From positions 124,001 to 188,000 of the forward strand of contig NZ_WTYA01000005.1 in NCBI RefSeq assembly GCF_009828025.1: DNA of 64,000 bases, read 5' to 3'. Position numbers and translations under genes: made by a program. The notes under the pieces were generated by a model. The model was not told the origin of the DNA, ran no database searches, and saw only the letters and a program-made list of their open reading frames with translations. Source of the DNA: Qipengyuania algicida. GTDB taxonomy: Bacteria; Pseudomonadota; Alphaproteobacteria; Sphingomonadales; Sphingomonadaceae. Below are positions 38,985-49,058 of this stretch, in pieces. Position 1 is the stretch's first letter; every line of letters begins with the position of its first letter.

Positions 38985-39164
38985 ATGGCCGTCCCCAAGA
39001 GAAAAGTTTCGCCCCACCGCCGCGGCAACCGCCGTGCGCATGATTCGCTGAAGGTCGAGGCCTTCCATGAGTGCAACAATTGTGGTGAGCTCAAGCGCCC
39101 GCACAATTTGTGCCCGCATTGTGGCTATTACAACGGTCGCGAAGTCGTAGCTGTCGGTCTCTGA
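38985..39164 (+). CDS. rpmF: 50S ribosomal protein L32
   Basis: Fifty-nine residues: [19 protein letters not shown] at the start, then the zinc-ribbon [20 protein letters not shown] with two CxxC pairs. This is the cysteine-containing type of L32. It heads the rpmF-plsX-fabH group that links ribosome and lipid synthesis genes in many bacteria. The yceD (DUF177) gene found upstream of rpmF in enterobacteria is absent here. Confidence 0.95.
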   Translation: MAVPKRKVSPHRRGNRRAHDSLKVEAFHECNNCGELKRPHNLCPHCGYYNGREVVAVGL

Positions 39165-39187
39165 CCGACAATTAGCTGGAGGTCGCC

Positions 39188-40249
39188 ATGAGTTTGCCGC
39201 GTATCGCCGTTGACGCGATGGGCGGCGACGAGGGCGTGCGCGTCATGGTAGAAGGTGCCGCGCTTGCGCGTCGCCGACATGATAAGTTCCAGTTCCTGCT
39301 GGTGGGCGACCGCGAGCGCATCGAAACCGCACTGGCCCATCATCCGGGTCTAACCGGGGCGTCCGAGATCCTCCATTGCGACGATGTGGTCGGCGGCGAC
39401 GAGAAGCCGACCCAGGCGCTGCGCCGTGCCAAGACCACCAGCATGGGCCTCGCTGTCGATGCGGTAAAGCACGGTGCCGCCGGCGCTGCCGTCAGCGCGG
39501 GCAACACCGGTGCCTTGATGGCGATGTCCAAACTCGCGCTGCGCACCATGCCCGGTATCGATCGGCCCGCGCTGGCTGCGCTGATCCCCACGCTCAAGGA
39601 TCAAGACGTGGTCATGCTCGACCTCGGCGCGAATCGCGAATGCGACGCGCGCAACCTCGTCCAGTTCGCAATCATGGGCGCTGCCTATGCTCGCATCGTG
39701 CATGGCTATGATGCGCCGCGCGTGCGCCTGCTCAATATCGGAACCGAGGAAACCAAGGGCACCGAGCAATTGCAGGACGCTGCCTCCCAGTTAAAGGCCG
39801 CAACGGGCCTGGCGCTCACATTCGAGGGCTTCGTCGAGGCCGACAAGATCAACCGCGGCGATTGCGATGTGATCGTCACCGATGGCTTTTCCGGCAATAT
39901 TGCGCTGAAAGCGATCGAGGGCGCCGCGCGCTTCGTTACCGACTTGCTGCGCAATGCCTTCAGTTCGTCGTTCCGGTCAAAGGTCGGTTTCCTCGTGTCG
40001 CGTCCGGCGACCGAGTTGCTGCGTCACCACCTCGATCCCAACAATCACAATGGCGCTGTCTTCCTTGGCCTCAATGGCGTGGTGGTGAAGAGCCATGGCA
40101 GCGCCAGCGCCAAGGGTGTCGCCAATGCGGTAGAAGTCGCCGCGCGCCTGCTGGAGGATGATATCACCAATCGTATCGCACAGGATCTGGCCGAACTGGG
40201 CGAGGATCGCCTGCGCGATTCGACGCGCGGTGAGGCAGCCGCAAAGTGA
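39188..40249 (+). CDS. plsX: Phosphate acyltransferase PlsX
   Basis: Converts acyl-ACP and phosphate to acyl-phosphate, the first step of the PlsX/PlsY route to phospholipids. The 353-residue protein starts [12 protein letters not shown] and has [20 protein letters not shown] and [20 protein letters not shown], both characteristic. It lies 23 bases after rpmF and overlaps fabH by four bases. Confidence 0.96.
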   Translation: MSLPRIAVDAMGGDEGVRVMVEGAALARRRHDKFQFLLVGDRERIETALAHHPGLTGASEILHCDDVVGGDEKPTQALRRAKTTSMGLAVDAVKHGAAGAAVSAGNTGALMAMSKLALRTMPGIDRPALAALIPTLKDQDVVMLDLGANRECDARNLVQFAIMGAAYARIVHGYDAPRVRLLNIGTEETKGTEQLQDAASQLKAATGLALTFEGFVEADKINRGDCDVIVTDGFSGNIALKAIEGAARFVTDLLRNAFSSSFRSKVGFLVSRPATELLRHHLDPNNHNGAVFLGLNGVVVKSHGSASAKGVANAVEVAARLLEDDITNRIAQDLAELGEDRLRDSTRGEAAAK

Positions 40250-41211
40250 TTCGCTCCGTTCTGTTGGGTACAGGGTCCGCGCTGCCGAAGCGCTTGGTGA
40301 GCAATGCCGAACTGGCGGAGCAGGTGGATACGACCGACGAGTGGATCGTCGAGCGTACCGGTATTCGCCAACGCTATATCGCCGGTGAGGGCGAATCGAC
40401 CTCCACGCTGGCGACTCAAGCGGCCGAGCGCGCGATCGAGGCGGCGGATATCGAAGCAGCCAGCATCGATCTGATCGTTCTGGCGACCGCCACACCCGAC
40501 AACACCTTCCCCGCCACCGCGACGCAGGTTCAGGCCGCGCTCGGCTGCCGTGGCGGGATCGCCTTCGACGTTGCGGCGGTGTGCTCTGGCTTTCTCTATG
40601 CCGTTACCACCGCGGACGCGATGCTGCGCACCGGCATGGCGAAGCGCGCATTGGTTATCGGCGCGGAAACGTTCAGCCGCATTCTCGACTGGGAAGACCG
40701 TACGACCTGCGTGCTGTTCGGCGACGGGGCGGGCGCGATTGTGCTTGAGGCGCAGGACGTAACCGATGACGGCCCCGGCATTCTCGCCAGCAAGCTGCAC
40801 GCAGATGGCGCGCATCAGGAACTGCTCTATGTCGACGGCGGTCCCGCGACGACCGGAACGGTCGGAAAGCTGCGGATGAAAGGGCGCGAGGTCTTCCGTC
40901 ACGCCGTCGTGAACCTTGCCGATGTCCTGAGGGAAGTGCTTGAACAGGCGGGTTTCCTAGCTTCGGATATCGATTGGGTGGTGCCGCATCAGGCCAATGC
41001 CCGGATCCTCGATGCCACTGCACGCAAGCTTGGTCTGCCCGCCGAAAAGGTGGTCGTGACGGTGGACCAGCATGCCAACACTTCGGCCGCCTCGGTACCT
41101 CTTGCGCTTGACCAGGCCGTCCGTGATGGCCGTATCCAGAAGGGCCAGCTCGTCATGCTGGAAGCCATGGGCGGCGGATTCACATGGGGAGCTGCTCTCC
41201 TGCGCATATGA
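40246..41211 (+). CDS. fabH: 3-oxoacyl-ACP synthase III
   Basis: Starts fatty acid synthesis by condensing acetyl-CoA with malonyl-ACP. The 321-residue protein has the catalytic triad: Cys in [13 protein letters not shown], His in [13 protein letters not shown] and Asn in [18 protein letters not shown] start overlapping the plsX stop (GTGA). Normal length. Confidence 0.96.
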   Translation: MIRSVLLGTGSALPKRLVSNAELAEQVDTTDEWIVERTGIRQRYIAGEGESTSTLATQAAERAIEAADIEAASIDLIVLATATPDNTFPATATQVQAALGCRGGIAFDVAAVCSGFLYAVTTADAMLRTGMAKRALVIGAETFSRILDWEDRTTCVLFGDGAGAIVLEAQDVTDDGPGILASKLHADGAHQELLYVDGGPATTGTVGKLRMKGREVFRHAVVNLADVLREVLEQAGFLASDIDWVVPHQANARILDATARKLGLPAEKVVVTVDQHANTSAASVPLALDQAVRDGRIQKGQLVMLEAMGGGFTWGAALLRI

Positions 41212-41318
41212 ATGCAGCACCCCTCGATAGCTGCAAGTTATTGCGAAACGAGGCGTAATATTGTATGTCTCCAAGACAGGAAACTGCCGGGTCGCGCTGG
41301 CAATAGGAGGGAGGCGAC

Positions 41319-41615
41319 ATGCGATCTGTCGGTACTTTGACACGCGCTGATTTGGCTGAAACGATCAACCGCAAAATGGGCCTCAGTCGAGCGGAATCGC
41401 TCGATATGGTCGAATCGATTCTCGACAAGATGGGTAAGGCTCTGACCGAGGGAGAGAACGTCAAGATCTCCGGTTTCGGTAGCTTTATCCTGCGTGACAA
41501 GCGCGAGCGGGTAGGCCGCAATCCCAAGACCGGGGTGGAAGTGCCGATCACGCCGCGCCGCGTGCTGACTTTCCGGGCGAGCCAGTTGCTCAAGGACCGG
41601 ATATCCAAGGATTGA
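41319..41615 (+). CDS. ihfA: Integration host factor subunit alpha
   Basis: DNA-bending nucleoid protein, heterodimer with IHF-beta. The 98 residues include [40 protein letters not shown] and [20 protein letters not shown]; the RNPKTG(V/E) arm is the family signature. GGAGG lies about nine bases upstream. About 100 bases separate it from fabH, so it may have its own promoter. Confidence 0.95.
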   Translation: MRSVGTLTRADLAETINRKMGLSRAESLDMVESILDKMGKALTEGENVKISGFGSFILRDKRERVGRNPKTGVEVPITPRRVLTFRASQLLKDRISKD

Positions 41616-41619
41616 CTTG

Positions 41620-41988
41620 ATGGCCGGGCTGTTCGACGACGGCAAGGATGATGGTGCGCTGCGCACCATCGGCGAAGTCAGCGAAGCGCTCGGCATCAAG
41701 CCCCATGTGTTGCGTTATTGGGAACAGCAGTTTCCCACGCTCAAGCCACTGAAGCGCAGTGGTAGGCGGCGCTATTATCGTCCCGAAGATGTCGAAACGG
41801 TCCGCACGATCGACCGTCTGGTAAACCGCGAAGGCTACACGCTGAAAGGCGCGAAGGGGGCTTTGAAAAGTGGACCAGCAGGCGAAGCGCCCGCGCGGGA
41901 AAAATCGATACGAACGGAGCCGGCGCAAGACGTCCTACCGCGGTTGAAAACCCTTCGTGCAACCTTGGTTGAAGCATTACAGGACTGA
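41620..41988 (+). CDS. MerR-family transcriptional regulator
   Basis: A 122-residue protein with an N-terminal winged-helix MerR domain (LRTIGEVSEALGIKPHVLRY, WEQQFPTLKPLKRSGRRRYY). There is no metal-binding cysteine pattern or long coiled coil, and the C-terminal part is short and polar. This compact MerR-like gene directly follows ihfA in many alphaproteobacteria; its targets are unknown. ATG 41620 has AAGGA upstream. Confidence 0.9.
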   Translation: MAGLFDDGKDDGALRTIGEVSEALGIKPHVLRYWEQQFPTLKPLKRSGRRRYYRPEDVETVRTIDRLVNREGYTLKGAKGALKSGPAGEAPAREKSIRTEPAQDVLPRLKTLRATLVEALQD

Positions 41989-41992
41989 ACTC

Positions 41993-42011
41993 AGAGTCTG
42001 TAATAGACTCT
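41993..42011. other. Perfect 7-bp inverted repeat after the MerR gene
   Basis: AGAGTCT-GTAAT-AGACTCT lies five bases past the MerR-family stop. It could form a hairpin marking transcript ends between the convergent MerR-like and response regulator genes, but there is no T-run, so terminator function is uncertain. Confidence 0.35.
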
Positions 42012-42068
42012 CAAACTGGCAGGGTTGGCCGATATTCGAGCCTTATCCTTGTGCGACGATGCGTTAAG

Positions 42069-42425
42069 CTAAGTCGTTTCGGTTTGCTTCAGCGCGGCGA
42101 GGATTTCGGTCGAACTATACGGCTTGCTCACGGTCGGAACGTTGGCGAAACGGTCGGGATGCGCAACGGCGCCGTATCCGGTGGCAAATATGAACAGACA
42201 GCCTTGCTCTGAGAGAAGATCGGCCAGGGGATAGGTAAGTTCGCCGTGCAAGTTGACATCCAGAATGGCCAGATCGAACTTTCGGACCGCCAGTGTCGAT
42301 ATCGCATTTTCGATTGTGGTCACAAGTGTCGTGCGAGCGCCCAGGTCCGACACAAGATCATCGAGCGCGAAACCGATTATGATCTCGTCTTCTACAAGCA
42401 GGACTTCCAAGCCAGCGATGTTCAT
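42069..42425 (-). CDS. Single-domain response regulator
   Basis: A 118-residue receiver domain only. LEVLLVEDEIIIGFALDDLV has the acidic pocket, LAILDVNLHGELTYPLADLL carries the phosphoacceptor Asp, and VSKPYSSTEILAAL the conserved Lys. The DVNLxGE form is common in regulators paired with HWE kinases. The stop of the HWE kinase gene overlaps its start in ATGA, so the two form one unit. With no output domain it probably signals by protein contact. Confidence 0.9.
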   Translation of the reverse strand: MNIAGLEVLLVEDEIIIGFALDDLVSDLGARTTLVTTIENAISTLAVRKFDLAILDVNLHGELTYPLADLLSEQGCLFIFATGYGAVAHPDRFANVPTVSKPYSSTEILAALKQTETT

Positions 42426-43843
42426 TGCTGAAAATATCCAGCACGCATCGTATAACGCATGCCTTTCGGGTCGAACGTAATTATCGCGCTTTCCTCACCG
42501 TTTTGATCAATACCGCGGGAAATCAATCTGGTTCCAAATCCGGTGCCCTGCGGTGTTGAAACTTGTGGACCATTCTTCTCCTCCCAGGAGAAAATGAACC
42601 GGCTTGCTGCTTCAGGATCTCGCTTCCAGCGAACCTTTATCCGTCCCTTGTCCGAGGATAACGCGCCGTATTTCAACGCGTTGGTGCAAAGCTCATGAAC
42701 GATCATTGCCAGCGATACCGCCGCCTGCGGTTCGAGCATGACCCGGTCGCCGTCCAAATCGAATTGCCGTATGGCCTCGCCGACGGCAGCTTCGCTGGTC
42801 GCTTTGACGATTTCTTCGACCAGCGCTTCTTTCCAGTATGCCTCGGTCAGCAGATTGTGAGCAGCTGCTAGCGCGCGGAGCCGGGCATTGAAAATCGCTC
42901 TACCTTCCTCGGCCTCCCGGTCCTTGAGCGATTGCATCGCCAGACCCTGCACGATCGAAAGCGTGTTCTTGACCCGATGGTTAAGCTCGTTGACGAGGAC
43001 GCTTTGCCGCTCGATCGCTTGTACTTCCTGGGAGACGTCGTGGCCTTGAACGATAATGCCGGATACCGAACCGTCATCATCGAATATCGGCTGGTAGACG
43101 AAGTTCAGCACAAATTTCTGGTGCTCCGGTTGACCGTCTACGGCTAGCGAAAGTTCCTCTTGCTGGCCCAGATAGGCCTCGCCGCTCTGATAGACCTTGT
43201 CGAGGAGCGTTACGAAGCCTTGATCCACGACTTCCGGCAGGACACTGGCGACAGTCTGCCCGATAAGATCCTCGCGACCGACGAGTTTGCGATAGGCCTC
43301 GTTGGCCGCGCCAAAGCGATGGTCCGGACCCAACAAAACTGCTGTAAAGCTTGGCGCATGTTCGAAATAGTCGAGTAAGGCCTTGGTTTCGTTCTTCAGG
43401 CTGAGGTTTTCCGCCTGAACGGATTGCGCGCGTCGCATGATTCCCATCTCGTCGCGGGTCTGACGCAGCTTTTCAATTTCGGTGACGTTGACTGTGTGTT
43501 GAAGAATGAACTCGACTGAACCGTCGCGAAGGATCGGCGTATGCGTCGCGCTCCAATAGTGGGTGTCCACAGAGCCGTCGCGATTTTGAATCGGATAGCG
43601 GATCAGTGCGATCTCGTCCGGCTCACCCGTTTTCAGTACATGCTCGAGCGAGGAGGAAAGCAGTTGGAAGCTTTCACCCTCGCTTGGAAAGGCTTCGAAC
43701 ATCTTTCGCCCGATGATCGCCCCGCGCTCGCGCATCGTCGCGCGCAAATAGGCATCGTTCATCCAGACGAGCTGCAGATCGCTGTCCATCAGCACATAGG
43801 GGTTCGGCGAAAGGCCGAGAACCTGTTCAAAATCTATGTTCAT
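42422..43843 (-). CDS. PAS-domain HWE-family histidine kinase
   Basis: A 473-residue cytosolic sensor kinase without membrane segments. Two PAS domains (about residues 5-120, LSPNPYVLMDSDLQLVWMND; and about 145-270, HAPSFTAVLLGPDHRFGAAN) precede an HWE catalytic region: the phosphoacceptor box LVNELNHRVKNTLSIV, the N-box IVHELCTNALKYGAL and the W-x-E signature in FSWEEKNGP, then GTGFGTRLI. PAS input suggests sensing of light, redox or a small ligand. It is co-encoded with the response regulator. Start 43843 lacks a strong ribosome site, so the first residues are tentative. Confidence 0.9.
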   Translation of the reverse strand: MNIDFEQVLGLSPNPYVLMDSDLQLVWMNDAYLRATMRERGAIIGRKMFEAFPSEGESFQLLSSSLEHVLKTGEPDEIALIRYPIQNRDGSVDTHYWSATHTPILRDGSVEFILQHTVNVTEIEKLRQTRDEMGIMRRAQSVQAENLSLKNETKALLDYFEHAPSFTAVLLGPDHRFGAANEAYRKLVGREDLIGQTVASVLPEVVDQGFVTLLDKVYQSGEAYLGQQEELSLAVDGQPEHQKFVLNFVYQPIFDDDGSVSGIIVQGHDVSQEVQAIERQSVLVNELNHRVKNTLSIVQGLAMQSLKDREAEEGRAIFNARLRALAAAHNLLTEAYWKEALVEEIVKATSEAAVGEAIRQFDLDGDRVMLEPQAAVSLAMIVHELCTNALKYGALSSDKGRIKVRWKRDPEAASRFIFSWEEKNGPQVSTPQGTGFGTRLISRGIDQNGEESAIITFDPKGMRYTMRAGYFQQ

Positions 43844-44011
43844 AGGCAAATATAGATATGCGATTCTCCACCAGTCCCACAAATTGGGATGTCCTGCAGC
43901 AAAATACGCAAATTCATCATTTTGAACCGGGATTGAGTCTGAAGCAGCAATCGCAGCAGGTTGCAATGTCTGTGCGTGTTGCGTGCCGGTGTCGATCCGG
44001 GCAAGCCACCA

Positions 44012-47000
44012 TTATTCCGCCGCCAGCAGTTCCTCCGCTCCGCCAAGGTCCACGCTGACAAGTCGGCTAACGCCCTTTTCGATCATCGTTACACCGAACA
44101 GGCGGTGCATCCGGCTCATGGTCACGGCGTTGTGCGTGACGATAAGATAGCGGGTGGTGGTCTCGTTCACCATTGCGTCGAGCAGGTCGCAGAAGCGTTC
44201 GATATTGGCATCGTCGAGCGGGGCGTCGACTTCGTCGAGCACGCAGATCGGCGCGGGGTTGGTCAGGAACAGCGCGAAGATCAGCGCCACAGCGGTCAGC
44301 GCCTGCTCGCCGCCTGACAGCAGGGTGAGCGATTGCAGCCGCTTGCCCGGCGGCTGGGCATAGATTTCAAGCCCGGCTTCAAGCGGATCGTCGCTGTCGA
44401 TCAGCGCCAGATGAGCTTGCCCACCTTCGAACAATTGCGAAAACAGCGTACGGAAATGGGCATCGACCTGTTCGAACGCAGCGCGCAACCGCTCGCGTCC
44501 TTCGCGGTTGAGCGATCCGATGGAGCCGCGCAGGCGATTGACCGCTTCGGCCAGTTCCGCCTGTTCCTCCGCGCTTGCGCCATGTTCGGCCTCGATCTTC
44601 TCCAGTTCCTCGGCCGCGACGAGGTTGACCGGACCGATCCGCTCGCGGCTGGCGCTGAGGCGGTCCATTTCCTCGCCTTCGGTTTCGGCACTGGCAACAG
44701 TGTCCGGCTCGAACCCAAATTTGTCCGCCAGCAGGGGAGGAGGGCACTGGAAACGCTCGCCCGAGATGCGCGCCATCTCGATCCGGCGGGCTTCCTGATT
44801 TTCCGCGCGTGCCGCCAGCCCGGCGCGGTTCTCGCGCGCTTCGGCCAGCACTTCGTTGGCGGCGGCAAAGGCACGATCCGCTTCGTCAGCCGCCTCGCTG
44901 GCCGACTTCAGTCTGGCCTCGGCTTCGGCAAGATCGCGCGTCAGCCGTTCCCGGACCGCATCGCCTTGCTCGATCTCACGCATCAGCCCCTCGGGCTTGG
45001 CGGCGACAACCGCGCGCTCCTCTTCGATTTCCTCGAAGCGCCGGGCCATGTCGGATAGACGCCGCGCCGCTTCGCTCGAGCGGGCCTGCCAGTTGGCCAT
45101 GTCGCTGCGCTGCGCCGCCGTCCGCTCGCGCGCGACGGCGAGCCCCTGATCGTGTGCGGCCAACTCGGCGATACGCGCTTGCAAGGTGGTGCGTGCGGCT
45201 TCGTTCTTGGCCCTCGCAGCTTCCAGCCCGGCGCGCCCTGCGGCCGGATCGGGCAGGGCGTCGCGCTTGGCTTCCGCGGTGGCCAGATCGGTGCGTGCAG
45301 TCTCGATGGCGGTCTGCTGCTCGTCCAGAGCGACGTCGAGTTCGGCAGAGCGCGTGGCAATTCGTTCGAGCGCAGCCTCGGCCTGATCGAGTGCGCGCAA
45401 CGCCTGCCGCTCGCCCTCGGCATCCTCGTTCACCTGTCGCTCCGCAGCAATGAGCGTGCGCTGCAATTCGGCCAACTCGCTCGCGGCTTGATCCTGCGCG
45501 CTTGCGGCAGTGTTTACGGCGTCGCGCAGGGCCGGCAATTGGTCTTCCAGTTCGTGGAAGCGGTTTTCCGCCTCCAGCCTTGCCGCTTCTGCCGCACCTT
45601 CACCGCGCGCGACGAAGCCATCCCAGCGACGCAGCCTTCCGTCGAGCGTCACCAACCATTCGCCGGGGCCAAGAACGCGGTCGTCGTCTTCCTTTGCGAC
45701 ATGTACCAGTGCCAGTCTTGCTGCGAGCTCATCGGGGCAATCGGCCAGGTGTGCCGCGAGATTGTCAGCGACCGGAGAAGGCGCGCTGGCGCCAGTCCAG
45801 AACCGACCGTCCTCGCCTTCGGCTTCCCCCAGCACGGCCTTGCCGTCGCGTCCGAGGACGGCGGCTAGGGCGCGCTCATACCCCTTTTTTGCGCGCACCG
45901 CGTCGAGCGCCTGCCGCTTGCCCGCGCGCTTGCCCGCGGCCCGCGCACGCGCTTCGCGATCGCGCCGCAGGGCCTCATACTCGCGTTCGATCCCGGCGAG
46001 TTCTGCCTTTGCCGAGGCCAGCGCCGAGCCGGCCTCGTCGCGCGCCTGCTGCAAGCTGGCTTTGCGGCCCTGCATCGCTTCGAGAGCTTTGCGCGAAGCC
46101 ACGATGGCCTTCGCCGACCGGTCCACCTGCTGTTGTGCGGCATCGCGAGCCGCTTTGCCGTCACCCTGCGCCAGCAACGCGGCGCGCTGGTCCGCCAGTC
46201 GTCGCTGTTCTCCTTCGAGCCGGTCGAGCCGCGACTGCGCCTGTGCGATCTCGGCTTCGACCACGCGCCACTCCGCCTCTACCCCGGCGTTGTCGGCGGT
46301 GGCTTTGGCGAGGGCGAGTTCGGCGGCCCGGCTGGCGCGTTCGGCGTCTTCGGATTGCGCGATCAGGGAGGGGCGGCGCTGTTCGTCGGCTTTGAGCGAT
46401 TTCTGGCTCGCGGCCAGTTCCTTCTCCAGCCGTGAAAGCGCCGCGGCGGCATCGCTGGTCAGCCGGTCGGCATCGCCACGATCCGCCTCCAGCCGTTCGC
46501 GCTGGCGGTCGAGATCGGCGAGACGCTGTTCTGCGGCCTCGAGCTGGCTGGTGAGTGCGGCCATGCGATGGCCATGAGCGCTGGCATCATCGCGCCGATC
46601 GGCCTGCTCCTCGCGCGCTTCGGCGAGCGATTCTGCTGCCGCCCGCTGGGCCTTTTGCGCTGTGCTGGCCGCTGAATTGGCCTGTTCGACTGCCGCATCG
46701 GCTGCACCGGCGGCACGTTTCGCTTCATCGGCAGCGGCGGCGGCATCGCGCCAGCGCGCAAACACCAGCCGCGCTTCGGCCTGGCGGATGTCGTCGGACA
46801 GCTTGCGATAGCGTTCGGCCTGCTTTGCCTGCCGTCGCAGAGAGGCAATCTGGCTGTCGAGTCCGGCCATCAGGTCTTCGAGCCGGGCGAGGTTGGCCTC
46901 GGTCTGGCGGAGTTTCGATTCCGCATCGCGGCGGCGTACGTGGAGGCCTGCGATACCGGCAGCCTCTTCCAGCATCATGCGGCGTTCGGTCGGCTTGGCG

Positions 47001-47434
47001 GCAATCACCTGCGCGATCTTGCCCTGGCTGACGAGAGCGGGGCTGTGCGCTCCGGTGGCCGCATCTGCAAAAGTCAGCGCAACGTCCTTGGCCCGGACGT
47101 CCTTGCCATTGAGGCGATAGGCGCTGCCAGCGCCACGCTCGATCCGGCGGACGACATCGAAATCCTCGCCGTCGTCACCGGTCGCCTGGAGCACGACCTC
47201 GGCGAAATCGCGGGGAGGGCGGCGATCGGTCCCGGCGAATATGACATCTTCCATCCCGCCAGACCGCATGGATTTGGGCGAATTTTCGCCCATCACCCAG
47301 CGTATAGCTTCGAGAAGGTTGGACTTGCCGCAACCGTTGGGACCGACAACGCCGGTCAGCCCCGGTTCGATGCGCAGGGTGGACGGCTCGACGAAGCTCT
47401 TGAAGCCGCTCAGTCTGAGCTGCCGGAAGAGCAT
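44012..47434 (-). CDS. smc: Chromosome segregation ATPase SMC
   Basis: DNA-loop-extruding ATPase of the condensin complex. The 1140-residue protein has the N-terminal Walker A VVGPNGCGKSNLLEAI and the C-terminal signature LLSGGEQALTAVALIF and Walker B ICVLDEVDAPLDDANI, with long coiled coils around a hinge near residues 500-610. Length is normal. It is last in the minus-strand run dciA-like, two dsbA-like genes, smc; the second dsbA-like stop is 28 bases upstream. Confidence 0.96.
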   Translation of the reverse strand: MLFRQLRLSGFKSFVEPSTLRIEPGLTGVVGPNGCGKSNLLEAIRWVMGENSPKSMRSGGMEDVIFAGTDRRPPRDFAEVVLQATGDDGEDFDVVRRIERGAGSAYRLNGKDVRAKDVALTFADAATGAHSPALVSQGKIAQVIAAKPTERRMMLEEAAGIAGLHVRRRDAESKLRQTEANLARLEDLMAGLDSQIASLRRQAKQAERYRKLSDDIRQAEARLVFARWRDAAAAADEAKRAAGAADAAVEQANSAASTAQKAQRAAAESLAEAREEQADRRDDASAHGHRMAALTSQLEAAEQRLADLDRQRERLEADRGDADRLTSDAAAALSRLEKELAASQKSLKADEQRRPSLIAQSEDAERASRAAELALAKATADNAGVEAEWRVVEAEIAQAQSRLDRLEGEQRRLADQRAALLAQGDGKAARDAAQQQVDRSAKAIVASRKALEAMQGRKASLQQARDEAGSALASAKAELAGIEREYEALRRDREARARAAGKRAGKRQALDAVRAKKGYERALAAVLGRDGKAVLGEAEGEDGRFWTGASAPSPVADNLAAHLADCPDELAARLALVHVAKEDDDRVLGPGEWLVTLDGRLRRWDGFVARGEGAAEAARLEAENRFHELEDQLPALRDAVNTAASAQDQAASELAELQRTLIAAERQVNEDAEGERQALRALDQAEAALERIATRSAELDVALDEQQTAIETARTDLATAEAKRDALPDPAAGRAGLEAARAKNEAARTTLQARIAELAAHDQGLAVARERTAAQRSDMANWQARSSEAARRLSDMARRFEEIEEERAVVAAKPEGLMREIEQGDAVRERLTRDLAEAEARLKSASEAADEADRAFAAANEVLAEARENRAGLAARAENQEARRIEMARISGERFQCPPPLLADKFGFEPDTVASAETEGEEMDRLSASRERIGPVNLVAAEELEKIEAEHGASAEEQAELAEAVNRLRGSIGSLNREGRERLRAAFEQVDAHFRTLFSQLFEGGQAHLALIDSDDPLEAGLEIYAQPPGKRLQSLTLLSGGEQALTAVALIFALFLTNPAPICVLDEVDAPLDDANIERFCDLLDAMVNETTTRYLIVTHNAVTMSRMHRLFGVTMIEKGVSRLVSVDLGGAEELLAAE

Positions 47435-47462
47435 CGTCGCTATCGGCCCCCCGCGCCCGCGC

Positions 47463-48215
47463 CTACCGAGCGCCGGCGCGCTGCAAGGCGGGTTCGAGTG
47501 CCGACCAGGTGGTCACATTGTCGAGCTTCTGACCGTTGATCAAGAAGGTCGGAGTGGCGTTGATGTTGAACTTGTCGCCCTGTTCCTGCGTATCATTGGC
47601 GAGTTTCTCCATCGCCGGCACATCGGCCAGACATTGCTTCGCTTGTGCGGGACTAATCCCGCGCTGGGCAAAGAAGTCGAACAGCTTGGCGGCCTCTGCA
47701 ATCGCGATGAAGCGCTGATTCATCGGCTGGTTCATCGCCGCCTGATAACCGGCCTGGTTCTCTTCGAGAGGTTCGATCAGCTTGGGGATATCCATCCAGA
47801 CCTGCTCGGACAGCGGCATCACCGCCTCGGTCGAGCCGCAGCGCACGATCCGCGCCAGGACGAGGTCAATCGGGCCGTGAACTGCGAAATTGCGCAGTTC
47901 GTAGCTCACCTTGCCGGTGTTGACGTAATTGTTCATCAGCGGCTCGTAGCCTTCCTGCCCGAAACGCGCGCAGACCGGGCAGCTCAGCGAACCATATTCC
48001 ACCAGCTTGATCGGGGCATCGGGGTTTCCGACCAGATAGCCATCGAAAGAGGTCTTCTGCACCACATTGCGCCATTGCTTGCCCTGTGGGGCGGGCGTGG
48101 CGGCGACGGGCTTGCCTTCCGGCGCAGCGCCTGAACTGGTGTCGGCCTTGGAACCGCAGGCGACCAGCGCAAGCGAAAGCAGGGCGGCGATAACGAGACG
48201 AAAGCGATGTGGCAT
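47463..48215 (-). CDS. DsbA-like thioredoxin-fold lipoprotein (CPVC)
   Basis: A 250-residue exported thiol-disulfide protein. The leader MPHRFRLVIAALLSLALVAC has a lipobox ALVAC, suggesting membrane anchoring, then a proline/alanine linker, then a DsbA-type thioredoxin domain with YGSLSCPVCARFGQEG and a C-terminal INATPTFLINGQKL (cis-Pro loop). It probably introduces or corrects disulfide bonds in the periplasm. It follows a second DsbA-like gene in the same direction, and smc lies 28 bases after it. Confidence 0.9.
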   Translation of the reverse strand: MPHRFRLVIAALLSLALVACGSKADTSSGAAPEGKPVAATPAPQGKQWRNVVQKTSFDGYLVGNPDAPIKLVEYGSLSCPVCARFGQEGYEPLMNNYVNTGKVSYELRNFAVHGPIDLVLARIVRCGSTEAVMPLSEQVWMDIPKLIEPLEENQAGYQAAMNQPMNQRFIAIAEAAKLFDFFAQRGISPAQAKQCLADVPAMEKLANDTQEQGDKFNINATPTFLINGQKLDNVTTWSALEPALQRAGAR

Positions 48216-48321
48216 TGTAGGATCGATCCTTCGGCTTTGGACAGAAAATGCTAGCCCAGCCGGTCCGTTCGGTGAAGCGCGCCTAGGCGCTTTTGAACAG
48301 TCTGCAGCAGGGGCGATGAGT

Positions 48322-49044
48322 TCAGGGCTGCTTGTCGCTGGCCATTTCCGGCGCGGCTACGGCCTTGTCGAGCTCCGGTTGGAGAGTGGCCCAGTTGTGT
48401 GCGTCGACCAGCTTGCCGTTGATCAGGAAGCTTGGCGTACCCTCCAGGTTGTAAGTCTGGATATCGCGCTGGCTGGTGTCGGCGAGGGACTTTATTTTCC
48501 CTTCGTTTGACAGGCAACGGTTCAGTTCGGGCCGCGTGTATCCGCGCGCTTCGAGGATATCGTAGAACCCCAGGTCGCTGGCTATTGCCTGCATGCGCGC
48601 GGCAACCGTGCCGAACTGCCAGCGCGAGCGTTGTGCCTGCGTCGTATCGCGCGCGGTCTTCATCCATTCTTCCTGCTTGCTCAGGATCGCGTCGTGATTG
48701 CCGATGAATTTCTTCGGGTCGCCGCACTGGGTCAGCACGGCGGCGGTCAGGTCCACCGGGTCGCGCAGCAAGTGACGGATTTCAAAGCTGACCTTGCCAG
48801 AGGGCACATAGGCAAGGCGGATAGCACCTTCGCCATCATCCAGAAATTCGGCACAATGCGAGCAGGTGTAGCTCATGAATTCAACCAGCTTTACCGGTGC
48901 GTCCGGATTGCCAAGAATATGGCCGTCGTCCTGAACCTTTACTGCTGTGTTCCAGTTCTGAGCGCCGTCCTGTGCAGCGATCGGTCCGCTTGCCACCAGC
49001 GTGGCCGCAGCAAGTACGGCGGTTATCCTGAGCCAGAAAGTCAT
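48322..49044 (-). CDS. DsbA-like thioredoxin-fold protein (CSHC)
   Basis: A 240-residue periplasmic thioredoxin-fold protein. The signal peptide MTFWLRITAVLAAATLVASG ends near PIAAQDG; the active site is FMSYTCSHCAEFLDDG and the cis-Pro loop is NLEGTPSFLINGKLV. It resembles its neighbour closely in layout (same domain, similar length, opposite order of charged residues in the middle), so they look like an old tandem duplication, but this copy lacks the lipobox. Function as an oxidase or isomerase is inferred from family. Confidence 0.9.
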   Translation of the reverse strand: MTFWLRITAVLAAATLVASGPIAAQDGAQNWNTAVKVQDDGHILGNPDAPVKLVEFMSYTCSHCAEFLDDGEGAIRLAYVPSGKVSFEIRHLLRDPVDLTAAVLTQCGDPKKFIGNHDAILSKQEEWMKTARDTTQAQRSRWQFGTVAARMQAIASDLGFYDILEARGYTRPELNRCLSNEGKIKSLADTSQRDIQTYNLEGTPSFLINGKLVDAHNWATLQPELDKAVAAPEMASDKQP

Positions 49045-49058
49045 GCGTTTCCCTTGTT

